Shown: one piece after another, positions 32,384 to 44,019 of the stretch
Layout of the letters: each line of letters begins with the position of its first letter
How positions within the stretch are numbered: position 1 is the stretch's first letter
NCBI GenBank assembly: GCA_035048495.1
Contig: CM068552.1
Span: 29,638,154 to 29,702,153 of the forward strand
From: Euptelea pleiosperma
Taxonomy: Eukaryota > Streptophyta > Magnoliopsida > Ranunculales > Eupteleaceae
Length of the DNA stretch: 64,000 nucleotides
Reading direction: 5' to 3'
Translations under genes and position numbers: made by a program
Notes under the pieces: model-generated
Database searches by the model: none
What the model was told of the DNA's origin: nothing
What the model saw: only the letters and a program-made list of their open reading frames with translations

Positions 32384-34749
32384 TGATATTCGCTCAAAAG
32401 TACTTATTTTAAGCAATTATCCTTCTAGCGTTATCACACTCTCTTACATAAAATTGTCATTTTTATCTACTTTTCTATGTAAGAGTTTCTCTCATTACGT
32501 AGAACACACTTTTTTGTACAAAATGGTATATTTGCATAGATTCATACGCATTTATTTGACCCACATGCGAAGTTGTTTTGTAAAAATCTCATTATGTGAC
32601 TTTTTCTATTGCAAGAGCACTAATCGGACAATTTTGATGGAATGTGGGCCCACAATCAACCTCCAGAACCTATGATCAAAGCTCAAGAGCCAGTGGGCTA
32701 GGAGAAAAAACTACAGGCCAAATGATGGGAGAACCAAAGATGCGAAAGAGTCGAGAAACGACCAAGAGAGAAGGAGAGACAAGCCCTCAAAGGAGAGAGT
32801 AAGGAGATTAAAGCTTATCAACTAACACAAGATGAAGACTTGCTCAGTTGGTAAATCATGCAAAAGACCAAGTCAAGAACTAGGGTTCAAGACCCTCTAC
32901 TAGCATTTTTCTCTTTATTTTATAATATTTTCTCTCTCCTCTTTCTAGATCCTCATTCTCTCTCTGCTCACAGTCCAAATCATCCGATCTTCTCTCCCTC
33001 CTCGGTCACTCAATCCTACGGCCTACCTTGACCAATCTCCATCGCTTGATTATCACCATCCATCTCTACCATACGATCGCCTTGTCAGTCCCCCGATCAT
33101 CCATCTCACTATCTCGTAAATCCAATGGCCCTCATCACTCCATGTTTTATCCCATGGGCCTAAGCCATCATGGAGTGTGGGCCCATTACCCACGGCCCAG
33201 CCATTCGGTGGGACCCACATGCCTAGCATGGATAGGAAATGATTTTTAAAGAAGAAGAAGGATAAGAGAGTAAATTTTGGGAAAGATTTAAAAAACAACG
33301 ATTTTTTAAAAGACAAATGTTTCTTCAAAAAAGAATTTCTGGTTGTCAAAAAAGGAGGGAAATTTTATCCTAGAAGAAAACTAGGTGTTGGGCATTTGAA
33401 AGATGATATTTTATAAAAATGTTTCTAAAAATAAGTTTTCATGATTATATTATTTAAAAGAAAGAAATATTTTTGGAATGAAAATTTCTAAAAGATGGGG
33501 GTAGCTAGTGATGGATTTTTGGAGAATCTTTGTGATGGAAGGAAATACTTTGGGCATTTTTAAAATCTCCATGAGGGCCCCATGAATTGAAGTGAGGTTG
33601 CTGCCAAGGAGGAGCATGTCCTTCCTATTGGAACCAAACCCTAATATATATAGAGGGGAACGGTTTTCTCAAAAGACTCTCTCACTTTTCCCTCTCTCAT
33701 TACCTCCCCCACTTTTGCCCATTCCTCTCCCCCACGCCTCATTCATTCTCCCCATCTCTTTCACCCAAAACGAGCCGCTCCTCTTCATTCTCCACGTTTT
33801 AAACCAGTCGCCCCCCCATTGAGGATCGATCTGAACTCCCTTCTCATCCCAGCCGCCATTAACAAAGAAAAGAAAAAGAAGAAGAGGGGGGGAGAAGAGA
33901 GGAGATCCATATCGTTCATTGCCAACACCCAACGCCTCCGCCTGCACTAGAATCAGCTGCTCTCCCCTTGCATTCAATGGTCCAAGCAATCCAACACTTT
34001 CTCCCTTCTCCAAAAACTGAGCCGTCCTCACCACAAAAGGGGGGATTCACATCACAAACAATTCTCCTTGCCTGGGCGAACCAGCAAGAGAATCTCATTA
34101 CCGCCCTCTCTCACTCTCTCATCTCGTCCTCTCTCTCATAAAAAGGACAGCAAGAAAAAAAGAAAAAAGGAAAAAGGAGAAGGGCAGAAAAGAAAGGGAG
34201 GAAGCCGTTGGACTTCTCTACAATTGGACCGGTCTACATCTCCACCTCCATGAAAGGTCAGAAACTCATCCATGGCAGCTCCTTGCCCACCACGATCTCC
34301 TTGTTGGTTTTCTTCTTGGATCTACCATGGCCTGTAACCAAGCGTCATACGGTTTGCATATTGCAACCATCAAACAGCCAGCATGCTACCCATCAATAGC
34401 TCCTTCTCTTAGGCCACGATCTCATCTCCATCACAGCACCATCATCCACCATTCACCACTACCCTGTCCACCTTTTCATCCATCCATAGTTGATGCAATT
34501 GGCCGATCCCTATCCTAATGGTAAGTCCAAAAGTAAGGAACTCACTCTCCCTCTCTCTCTCTCTACTTCTTCTAGCAGGCTTTCTAGCTAGCTTTCACAT
34601 GCTTGATTCTATGCTTTCTTGTCTAGTTTTGATTTAGTTTAAACTATTACTTATAAGGATTATTTTTTAATAAAGTGAAATTTGAGCTTTTATATTTTAT
34701 GTCTTGATTTTGATATTTAGTTTACGATCCCCCAAAATGAATGTTTTAA
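32384..34749 (+). repeat. 3' LTR of A4 (LTR-f), 3' end missing
   Basis: It matches LTR-d (20033-22410) almost throughout, including TATATATAGAGG (33645), the CCATTGAGGATCGATC stretch, donor-like GGTAAGT (34520-34526) and AATAAA (34669-34674). It breaks off at ATGTTTTAAA (34741-34750), close to the place where S1 sits in LTR-d, and is joined to the 3' internal sequence of A5. The last 200 bp with the terminal hairpin are gone. Confidence 0.85.
32835..32910 (+). other. tRNA-like module with T run (LTR-f, copy 4)
   Basis: GCTCAGTTGGTAAATC starts at 32842. AGGGTTCAAGACCCT spans 32882-32896, with the B-box at 32884 (42 nt downstream) and a paired T-stem around a 7-nt TTCAAGA loop. TTTTT lies at 32906-32910. 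Confidence 0.68.
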
Positions 34750-34754
34750 ATTCC

Positions 34755-34825
34755 TGAGTAATTCCCTTCTGAGTGGTTTACAAGTAAGTAATTCCCTTCT
34801 GAGTAATTCCCTTCTGAGTGTTTTA
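34755..34825 (+). repeat. Short tandem GTAATTCCCTTCTGA units
   Basis: The word AATTCCCTTCTGAGT occurs three times in 70 bp at the A4/A5 junction; other copies have it about once. Confidence 0.7.
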
Positions 34826-35137
34826 CAAGTGAGAATTGAGGTCGAGGCATACAAACTTATAGGTGATCTAGAAATCTTTACCGTAAGATGATGAGAATGT
34901 TGAGCACACACACACGCAGAGTCTGACTATCTGGGTCATGATTATCAGTCTGTAGTCTTGCCAAAACTTCCAAACTCTTTGCTAGCTCGTAACTATTTTT
35001 GCATCCATTCGATGATTTCATGAACGATGTTTTCCTCGAGCTAATATGAAAAAGTTTGCAGCATGTGCCGAGCCCTTTTAAGCTCATTTATTTTTGCACT
35101 AATTGCCAAGGATTGGCAAAATGCTGGTTGGGGGTTG

Positions 35138-37147
35138 TGATATTTGCTCAAAAGTGCTATTTAAAGCAATTATCCTTCTAGTGTTATCACACTCTCCTAC
35201 GTAAAACTACTCTATTTATCAACTTTTCTATGTAAGAGTCTCGTCTATTGCATAGAACACATTTTTCTAGACAAAATAGTATATTTGCATGCATTAAACA
35301 CATTTTTGGAAGTCTAGTTATTAAGTCGTTCTGATAAAATCTCATTACGTGCTTTTCGTTATTGCAGGAAATCCAGATCGGATGATTCTCTAGATTTGAA
35401 CCCAACGATCGACCACAAGAATCTCTGTCAATTCTACAAGTAATCTGGAGTTGGTTTAATGGGCCTACCTTGTACAGGATCCTATCAGGAAGATCCTCAA
35501 AATCCGGAACACTTGGCCCGATGAGAAGCACGAAAGAATGCCAGTGGACATACAAGCTGCTACATACTATGTGAAGCACATCTGATGCCGAATCCATGAG
35601 ATGGTTACCAAGAAATCCAAGAACTAAAAACTAGACCAACGTGGGGGCCATGGTTTGAAGCAAGCGGTGCACACAGTATTGACCTCATATGGAAGAAGGT
35701 CTGACCATTCAAGGTGAAGATGAGTGTTCCTGCAAAGACGTCTACAGGGTAGAAACAAGGTATTAAAGATAATCTAGAAAACAAATCTTGAACCAATATG
35801 CTGATGAAGATGGGATGGACAAGTAAAAAACTAGAAAAGGTGGGACCCAGGTGAAGTAAAGGAAGAAAGGAGAGTTCCTCTCCTAGCATTGATATCAGAC
35901 CATGGTATTGGACCCATATACAACAATATGGAATACACCAAGAAATGTTGGGCCAACGGGCTGAAGTACGATCCAAGAGATGAACGGACCTGATTCTTAG
36001 AGAGCATGGACAAAAGATTAAAGGTTCTTCATGAAAGGATTGGATGTGAACACATGGCAACATAGGAACCAAGTTGGTGCACCATTAGAAAAGGAGGTGG
36101 ATGGAATTCAAGAAGGGAAGCCAGGACGTGCTGGTCATAAAAGAAAATGGAGTCCGCAAGAGAGTCCTTATTTCATGCTATCCAAGAGAATTCTCAAAAA
36201 TTCTCTTATGTGGGCCCACTCTTCCTATTCTTGGCCGAACCCTAAGTGGGATGGACCGATTCCCACTTATAAGAGAAAGATAAAGAGAAGAGGGGGATCT
36301 CTCTCTCTCTTTCCTCTTCTCCCTGACATTCCAAAACGCTAACGCCTCCCTCATTCTCTCTCTCCCAATCCCAGCGTCCTCCACGATCTCTTTTGGAGGT
36401 CCACCGCCCTCAAGCCATCACCCCAATCTACGACTCTGGGCAGCCACCCCATGCTTTTGATATCCTCAGCCCGTGCACAAGACGGACCTTGCATAGCACC
36501 ACAATGTTCTTCATGAAGGTGGGCCACTCTCCTCCTTGCTACTTTCTTTGCCGCGGATCCCCTTTGAGATGAACATCGAGCCACAATCACCACTTGGCCG
36601 ATTCATTCTTGGCCTAAAAATTCCCCATCATGGCCACACATCTTCTTTGTCCACCTCAGCCATTGGTAAGTTCCCCATCAAATGGTGAGCTTTCTCTCTC
36701 TATCTCTCTTTCTCTAGATCTTTTTAATCATTTTCTCTCTCTATAATCTCTTTCTCTCTCTAAATTTTTGTTTAGTTTTCTTTAATTTTCTTTTATTTCT
36801 TGTTATTTCATTTATAAATTCGAGCATTGTAGCACTTCTCCTTTTGATCAATGAATAAATTTGAATGAAGTTATTTGCAATTTTTCTATTTTCTCTTATT
36901 AGTATTTGTTGATTGTGATAAACCTCTCAAACTCGTTTTAAAATCACTTCTCTTTTCTCCATGAATTTTTGGCAAAAATTTGTCATTTTATGTTCTAGTT
37001 TGCGCTAACTAATCCCGAGAGCGAATTGACATCCGACACAAATCCCTATACAAATCTCTCAATTTTGTATGATAAAATTGGATCAATTTACAAATGTGTT
37101 GATTCTAGGGTTTTCGAATCCAACAACATGGAAAAACCCTACTTTCA
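35138..37147 (+). repeat. 3' LTR of A5 (LTR-g), divergent and without tRNA-like module
   Basis: It starts TGATATTTGCTC after the PPT GGTTGGGGGTTG and ends CCCTACTTTCA at 37147, 2010 bp. The first 250 bp match other A LTRs (TACGTA at 35198, TATGTA at 35229). From about 35400 to 36250 it is unlike the rest, and no B-box is found. CTTATAAGAG (about 36266), donor-like TTGGTAAGT (36663-36671) and AATAAA (36854-36859) are present; the acceptor is changed (TTTTGTATG, about 37065). Minus-strand ORFs of 136 and 155 codons (35187-36072) have no recognisable domain. Confidence 0.8.
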
Positions 37148-38449
37148 CTTCGACCTGCAACTCTAAGGACTGCTCTTCAAGCCACTCACCGTTGCAACAA
37201 CCAATGGCTGCAAATCTTACAAGCCAGCACCTCCCCGGACTTTCTCCATCTACGTTGCTCCACCAAGTGTTACAACTCCATCCGAGTTAGTACACCTACA
37301 AATCTCTCCACCTTTTCTCCACGTTTCAATCTTCACGTCACCACCACTACCAGCAACAGATCTGCAACTTGCTCCTCCACAGATCTGCAAGTGCATGGGT
37401 CAAGCAACACCATCCCTTCCCGGACCACCTGTACTTGCAACACCATCTCAGGGGCTGCCATTACTCTGCCTGATCCACACCAGCACCTCATGTCTCTCTC
37501 TCCACCACTGGCCTGCTGTTCCGTGCGGTCCTCTTAAAAAGCCAAGCTTCTCCACCATTACTACCCGTGACTTCTTCTTAAGGCCTTCAAGTAAACCAGT
37601 CCGACAGCCTTCTCCATGCCTTGACTGTGCATAGCTACATGATCTTCTTTGGACACCACCACAGTCTTCACTTGCTATTTCCACAAGAGGTGCAAATCTT
37701 TCCATCGTGCCTCTCTTGTTACTCATAGCCACCACGTGGCCAGGCTGTGCAAGCACCTCTCCTCTCTTCAACCCGTGTGACAGATGGGAAGGTAATCTCT
37801 TCATTCTACTCTCTCTCTCTAGGTAGAATTTTCTTTCTCTAAAAATCTACTTTTTTTACTTTCTCTCTCTAGACTTCTTTAGTCACTCTCTCTTTAGAAA
37901 CCCTAATTTACTCTCTACTTATATCTCTCCTCTCACTTTCTCTCTAATTTTCTCTTTAAAAATCTCATTTTCTATCTTTACTTGTTTCTCTCTCTAGTTC
38001 TTCCCTATCTCTCTCTAAAATCTCTAAGTTAGTCTCTCTCTCTCTAACCTTCATACCTTCTTTCTCTCTCTACTTTTAATGATCTCTAGTTTAATCTTCT
38101 AAAAATTGATTCTCAGTTAATTTATCTTTGTTTGTTGAATTTTTGTAAGCATTTTGATTCATTAATGAATTTAGTTTGATCTTATCATTTTGGTGTTTCC
38201 TATTTTCTTATTGCTCAAATAGTTCATTACTCGAAAGGCTTGTTTTTAAATCCCTAGCATATAGGATCTTCCATTGAAAATTGTTCTTATCGCACTAATC
38301 CAACTAACATTGAGTGCGGATTGACATCCAACACGAGCCACTGTGCAAGTCTGTATTTTTGCCGATTAAGTGAACCAATTCGGAGAAATTACAAATACTG
38401 TTGATTCAAAGGGTTTCCGATCTGATGACATAGAAATATCTTTAAATCA
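37148..38449 (+). repeat. LTR-b 3' segment
   Basis: The last third of the solo LTR that starts at 14039. It has a C-rich leader, GAAGGTAATC (about 37787), long CTCTCT-rich runs (37806-38070), hairpin region GAGTGCGGATTGACATCCAA (about 38312-38331) and the LTR end at 38449. It is followed by the AACAT duplication and A2 integrase. Confidence 0.8.
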
Positions 38450-38871
38450 AACATCATGCCCTATGGGCAATTAAGAAACTCAACTTCGAGTTAGAAACTG
38501 TCGAAAAGGGGGAGGAAATTCTAATTAAATGAGTTAGAAGAACTCAAAAATGATGCTTACAACTTGTCCAAGAACTAAAAAGCAAAGATGAAATGGATCC
38601 ATGACAAGAGCATCCTCAGAAAAGAGTTTCACCAAGGATAGAAGGTCCTTCTGTACAATTCCTATCTTCACCTCTTCCCTGGGAAACTGAAGTCTATGTG
38701 GACATGTCCTTATACTGTGACGGCAGTTACGCCCTTTGGGGCCATCACTATTGAGGATCCCAAAGATCACTCAACCTTCCAGGTAAATGGGCAGCGTTTG
38801 AAACAGTTCCATGAACTTGACGTGTTGTTCACAGAGATCAATCTTATCGATCCCATCTGTATCGACTGGTG
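38450..38871 (+). pseudogene. Integrase of A2, 3' part
   Basis: It continues from 14038 after the duplicated [21 protein letters not shown] (about 38453-38500), then frameshifted pieces corresponding to NAYNLSKN, a KWIHDK-like stretch, FPGKLKS and FQVNGQRLKQFHELDV-like segments up to about 38830, and a stop near 38871. A1 at 3090-3522 gives the intact order. Several stops and frame changes are present. No chromodomain. Confidence 0.78.
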
Positions 38872-40472
38872 ATTCACTTAGTCTCCTTGTGCTTCAACTT
38901 GTTTGGGGGTGCTTGAAAGTAACTCCTATTATGTCTAGCTGAAGATGTAAAACTTAGTGCTTTCGAAAAGATAATTCCGGTATTCTTAGATTCACATGAG
39001 TCGCATGCATTATTTATATCTTTGCTATAATTTTCTGTCCATGCAGGTATCATCACTCTGAAACTCATCAAGTATCTCCCACTGGTCAATTTCGACAGAA
39101 TTTGTAAAACACTTCCTTAGCACTCACATCATGAACTCATCGTTTTCAATTTTTATCCCAGTCATGAGCACCGAGAACGGTGTTATATTTTGTTTGGGGG
39201 TGGGTACTTTACCAAAAACTCATGTGTTATTTCACAAAAAAAAAATATAAGAAAATGGGAGAAAAGCTGTATTTTGTGGTAATTTCTGGTGTTTTACAAT
39301 AGATTTTTGTGTACTTCTGAAGTCTTTTCAAAAACCATTACAATAATGAGTAAAAAGTTGCCGAAAAGTCTATTTATTGAAAAGGATGAGAAAAAATACT
39401 TATTAGCTCTTAGTTCAGTTTGAAAGAAAAATAGTACTACGGTGGAATAAAACTTTTAGAAAACTCAGATTCAACAAAAATATTCACAGATCAACATCAA
39501 AATTATCCGAGCTTTAGACTATCTAGAGATCTAAGAAAAATAATTGTGGAGACCTAACCCAGTAAGCTTTTGAGCTTTTCTTCATTTTTGAGGGTTATAA
39601 ATAATTTTGAATCACAGGATGACTCATCATTCTTCGAGTCCCCAATTATTTTGTCGTAAGATCTCATTAACCCTTGCTTTGGTCATAGAACTTGGAGCGA
39701 AGTCAAAGTCGGATTATTACAAAAAGAACATTCTCTTTATCCATTCAAGACATCACAGATGAAAGTACAAAACCCTAAGAAAATGATGTAGGCCATCTTT
39801 CTAAACCAATCATACCTTTTTAGCTTACCTAACATCTAGATCATTAGAAACCCTTTTGAGCTTTATGATGAAGACCTTTTCTTGTTAACCTATCAACCAA
39901 AAGTCACATCCTCAAAATGAGCACAACTCAAACACCTACTTCTGATAAAGATTGAACATGTGGAGAATGTGGAGAATAGAGAATGGAGAAAAGAGAAACT
40001 ATAGAGTTTGATTCGACACTCTTGAGATCTTCTGATACTTCTATTGTCCTTCTTTCAAAACGGTATATGTGAGATGATTGCTAGTTTCAATATCTATCTC
40101 CTCACATGTAACTTGAGAGAAAAGAATAAAATCATTTCTAAGTGATTCAATTCTAAGTGGTATGCAAGTGAGAGTTGAGATCGAGGCATTCAGTTTCTAA
40201 GGTGATCTAAGAGTCTTTCATAAGGATGATGTTGAGCACACACACACACACTGAGTCTGAGTATTCTTTGGTTCAAATGTCCATTTGTAGATGTGTACAT
40301 TTTGCTGACTAAGCTCTAATTTGTGAATGATTTTTTGCATCCTCCAAATATACTGACAAAATAGAGTTTTTCAGAATAATACAAATAAGTTTTCTAGCAT
40401 GTGCCAAGCCCTTTTGAGCTCATATATCTCTCACTAATTGCCAAAGATTGGCAATATGCTGGTTGGGGGTTC
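38872..40472 (+). other. Post-pol block, 3' noncoding region and PPT of A2
   Basis: It carries TTGTTTGGGGGTGCTTG (about 38899) and TTTGTTTGGGGGTGGGTAC (about 39190), followed by the family 3' region. Compared with A1 and A6, the purine-rich tract is missing: CACCTACTTCTGAT (about 39935) runs directly into the GTGGAGAATG part. The CA block (40238-40252) is present. PPT GGTTGGGGGTTC lies at 40461-40472. No gene. Confidence 0.65.
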
Positions 40473-40920
40473 TGATATTCACTCAAAAGTGCTTATTTTA
40501 AGCCATTATCCTTTTAGGGTTGTCACATTCTCCTACATAAAACTTCTATTTTGTCGAGTTTTCCACGTAAGAATTTCTTCCATTATGTAAAATATATTCT
40601 TTAGACGAAGATCGACGATTTGCATAAATTAAACACATTTTGAGAAGTCAAGATATAAAGCCATTTTAATTAAGTCTCAATATGAGCTTTTTCTATCATA
40701 GAGATACGAATCAGACAATTCTGATGGGATACGGGCCCACAATCCACCTCCAGAACCAATGATCAAAGCTTAGAGAGCCAATGGACTTAGACAAGAAGAT
40801 ATAAATCCAATACGAGCTGAGCCTAAGGATAGAAGAACTAGAGAGATGAACAAAAGAGGAGAGTCAAGCCTCCAGAGAAGAGACTAAGCAGATTAAAGCT
40901 TAATCAACTAACACAAGAGA

Positions 40921-40985
40921 AAGACTTGCTTAGTTAGTAAATCTTGCAAAAAACCAAGTCAGAGACCAAGGTTCAAATCCCTCTT
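40921..40985 (+). other. tRNA-like module (A2 3' LTR, copy 5)
   Basis: GCTTAGTTAGTAAATC starts at 40928 and GGTTCAAATCC at 40970, 42 nt apart. The A-box has two changes; the B-box still fits. Confidence 0.58.
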
Positions 40986-41112
40986 CTAGCATTTTCTCTT
41001 TATTTTGTAATATTTTCTCTCTTTCCTCTCTAAACCCTCACTCTCTCTCTACTCTCAAATCTCAATCATCCGATCTTCTTTCCTTTTGCAGTCACTCTAT
41101 CCTACGGCCTAC

Positions 41113-44019
41113 TGATATTCGCTCAAAAGTACTTATTTTAAGCCATTATCCTTTTAGCGTTATCGCACTCTCTTACGTAAAATTACCCTATTTGTCCACT
41201 ATTCTACGTAAGAGTTTCTTCTATTGTGTAGAACACACTTTTCTGAACGAAATGATATATTTGCATGCATTAAACACATTCTCAAAAGTCTAAATACAAA
41301 GTAATTTTGATTTAGTCTACGTGCTTTTTCTATCGATGAGACACCAATTTGACGATTTTGATGGAATGCAGGCCCACAATCAATCTCCAGAGTTGATGAC
41401 AAAAGCCAAAGAACCAATAGGCTAAAAACAAGTGCGGGTTGAGCCGGAGGATCAAATAGACTGAGAGACGACCAAGAGAGAAGGAGATACAAGCATCCAG
41501 AGAATAGACTAAGGAGATTAAAGCTCAATCAACTAACATAAGATGAAAACTTGCTCAGTTGGTGAAGTATGTAGAAGACCAAGTCAAAGACTAGGGTTCA
41601 AGACCCTCTGCTAACATTTTCTCTTTATTTTTGTAATAATTTCTCTCTCCTCTCTCTAAACCCTCATTCTCTCTACTCTCAAATTTTCCTTCGCAATCAC
41701 TCGATCCTACGGCCTACCTTGGCCGATCTCCAATGTCCGAATGATCCATCCGATCATCGCCATCCTAGTCTACCGTCTGATCGCCAATAGATCATCCATC
41801 CAATTGTCATTATCACCATCTGATCGCCACCCAATCTAACTCTCATCCTTGCCAGTCGATCCCTCACTCATCCGGTATGCAACCAAGATCGTGAGCCAAA
41901 AGTTCAGCCCAACAAAACTATGGTTTTACAAAAATAGAATATTTGTTTCACAAATTGACACTTTTCAAAAGAAAATATTTTTTTAAAAGAGCATTTTTCT
42001 ATGTTTTGGAAAACTAAAGAGAATATTTTTTTATAAAAAGGGTATGGTTTTGGTGACACATAACATGGCTGGACGTGTTGGGCCAGCCCATATAAAAAAT
42101 ATAAAGAAATAATTTTTGAATTTTGTGGCTTTAATTTCAAAGAGGTGATGAGAGATATTTTCAAAGGGAAGATTTTATGGACTTTTAGCTGATGTGGTGA
42201 GGGAAGAATAAATTTTAATGAAGAAAGGAAATAAAATTGAAAGATTGAGAAAATTTTGGTGAAGGCATAGGAGTGTGTTTCTAAAATTGGGAACATGATT
42301 TTAAAAGTATTTCTTTTGAAAACATGAAGAAAGTTGACTTGAAGGAAATAATTCTTCGGAAAGAGGAATTAATTGAGAGCCTTGATCAAAGGTGGTGATT
42401 GAATGAGGGGTGGACCATATAAAAGAAGAAGGGTGAAGCCGAACCCTAATATCTCTCGTTCCCATATCCATCTCTTCCTCTCTTCTCTCTTCTCTCTTCC
42501 TTCACCGCCCCCATCACTCCCATCTCTTTCTCTCAAAGTCACCCATTGGAGGAGACCTGCAACCAGCGTGTCGTCTTCTCCAAACCTGCAATGTCTCCAA
42601 CAATTCTCCATTTATCCCTTCTCTCCTAACATCGTCTTGCTGCCACTGCAACTTTCGGCTGGCCAACCTGCCACTCTATCTTCACGGGAAGACTATCTCC
42701 TTTATAGATCCTCCATCTTGCCGTGGGAATCCACTTGCTGGTGCACCATCGAGCTCCTCCGAAAGTCTGAACATATTCAACTTTAACTACAGGTCGTCTC
42801 CTCCAGTAGCTCCACCCCTTGCTGGCCGAACCAATAAGGTTCACCTCCACTTACTGTTGCCGCTTCCACTACACCATGGGCTACACCAGCAGCAACACCT
42901 CCTTCATCTCCAAACGGCCAGCAACAACCACCTCCATCTTCACCTCTTCACGCTGCAGGTCTGCAACTCATACCAATGTAGGCTGTGAGCCCCTCATCTC
43001 TACATCTTTGGCATAGTTGTTGTTGGGTGACCATCACACACCACCTACCAGACTGCATCCCCCTCTAACCGGTGGTTTCTCCATCAATGTTGCAGACCCG
43101 CAACCAAAATACAGCTGCTCCATCTTCTCTCAAGTTCAACTACGTGTTCCTCATCATCTCATCACCACCGCCTAATAGCACACCCTCACCACAATTGTGC
43201 ATCTTCACCCTTCAATGGGTCTGACATGCAACTCTCTACTTCACGGCCAGACCTTTGAACCTTCCCCATAACTCCTCTTCATCCTTCTTGCAGAAAAGTT
43301 GAAGATCTGCAACCACTTCCACAACAATTTCTTCCTTGAGTAGCAACTCAATCCATCATCCACAGTCCTCTAAAGCCGTGGGCATCTACTTCTCTATTGG
43401 CCGAACTCGCCGAATGCTAAGTGCACAAGGTAAAAAGTCCATTTATTTCTCTCTCTTCTTCTTCTTCTTCTTCTCTCTCTCTCTCTAGATCTCTCTAGTT
43501 CTTTCTTTTCTCTCTCTAGAACTCACCTTCTCTCTCTAGTTTTTTATTTGTTTATTTTCTCTCTTTAGTTATTTTCTATCTATAAACTAACTTTCTCTCT
43601 CTAGAATTTTAGATCTCTTTCTCTCTCTACCGTTAATGCTCTTTCTCTCACTAGCTTCTCTACTTTTACATGTTTTCTAATTAAATGTCATTCTATTTTG
43701 TTGAGCATATTAGTTTATGTAATCCCTTAACTTTGAATTAATAAAGATTTGATTTGATGTGTTATTGTTGTTAGTTGGTAATGATCTCTCTAAAATGGAT
43801 GTTTTAAAGTGACTCCACCATTCTCACCTCTCCATATTCATGAACAAATTCCAACATTTTATGTTCAATGTTGCACTAACCCGGGTAATCCCAAGTGCGG
43901 ATCGATATCCGACTTTTCACTATGCGAGAATTCATAATTTTTGTAGAAAATAAAGCGGATTATTAAAAATATTGTTTATACGAGAGATTCCGTCCAACGA
44001 CAGGAAAAACCTTGTTTCA
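41113..44019 (+). mobile_element. Solo LTR of family A (LTR-h), duplication CCTAC
   Basis: 2907 bp, TGATATTCGCTC to CCTTGTTTCA, flanked by CCTAC at 41108-41112 and 44020-44024. It is inserted in the A2 3' LTR in the same orientation. It carries TACGTA sites at 41174 and 41205, the tRNA-like module (41546-41612), TATA box CATATAAAAG (42416-42425), donor-like AAGGTAAAAAG (43428-43438), AATAAA (43740-43745) and the hairpin CGGATCGATATCCG (43898-43911), which is a perfect palindrome. ORFs at 42369-43016 are low-complexity shadows. Confidence 0.92.
41546..41612 (+). other. tRNA-like module (LTR-h, copy 6)
   Basis: GCTCAGTTGGTGAAGT starts at 41553. AGGGTTCAAGACCCT spans 41593-41607, with the B-box at 41595, 42 nt from the D-arm start. 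The T-stem is paired. Confidence 0.68.

Larger units (their letters stand above)
20033..34749 (+). mobile_element. Element A4 (Athila-like) lacking almost all pol
   Basis: 5' LTR 20033-24309, PBS, leader, partial gag and protease, then directly the post-pol block, PPT (32372-32383) and 3' LTR (32384-34749, cut short). RT, RNase H and integrase are absent, so it depended on other copies. The left target site is GACGT; the right flank is lost because the 3' LTR is truncated and fused to A5. Its two LTRs are alike: 5 differences over 58 bases when I compared 21303-21360 with 33661-33718 by eye. It hosts an S solo LTR (22416-24082) and an A solo LTR (26420-29008). Confidence 0.8.
34750..37147 (+). 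mobile_element. Fragment A5: 3' end of an Athila-like element with its 3' LTR
   Basis: 34750-35125 is the last part of a family A internal region, with CTTCTGAGTG repeats, a GAGCACACACACACGC block and GATTGGCAAAATGCT. The PPT follows at 35126-35137 and LTR-g at 35138-37147. Everything upstream is missing, so it arose by a deletion that fused it to LTR-f of A4. The sequence right of it (CTTCG at 37148) is LTR-b. Confidence 0.75.
14039..38449 (+). mobile_element. Solo LTR of family A (LTR-b), shredded by nested insertions, duplication AACAT
   Basis: Both ends are clear: TGATATTCGCTC at 14039 and AAATCA at 38449, flanked by AACAT at 14034-14038 and 38450-38454 within integrase codons. Its own DNA is only 14039-14386, 16722-16828, 18517-20032 and 37148-38449, about 3.3 kb in all. 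That is about one LTR, so this was a solo LTR and not a full element. Inside it sit solo LTR-c, the CACTA remnant, element A4 and fragment A5. The 3' piece keeps the donor-like GGTAATC (about 37790) and the terminal hairpin region (38311-38335). Confidence 0.82.

Noticed and set aside
35605..36072. Minus-strand 155-codon ORF as a gene
   Set aside because: Lies in the divergent middle of LTR-g; no domain, no homolog in other copies, overlapping ORFs in other frames.
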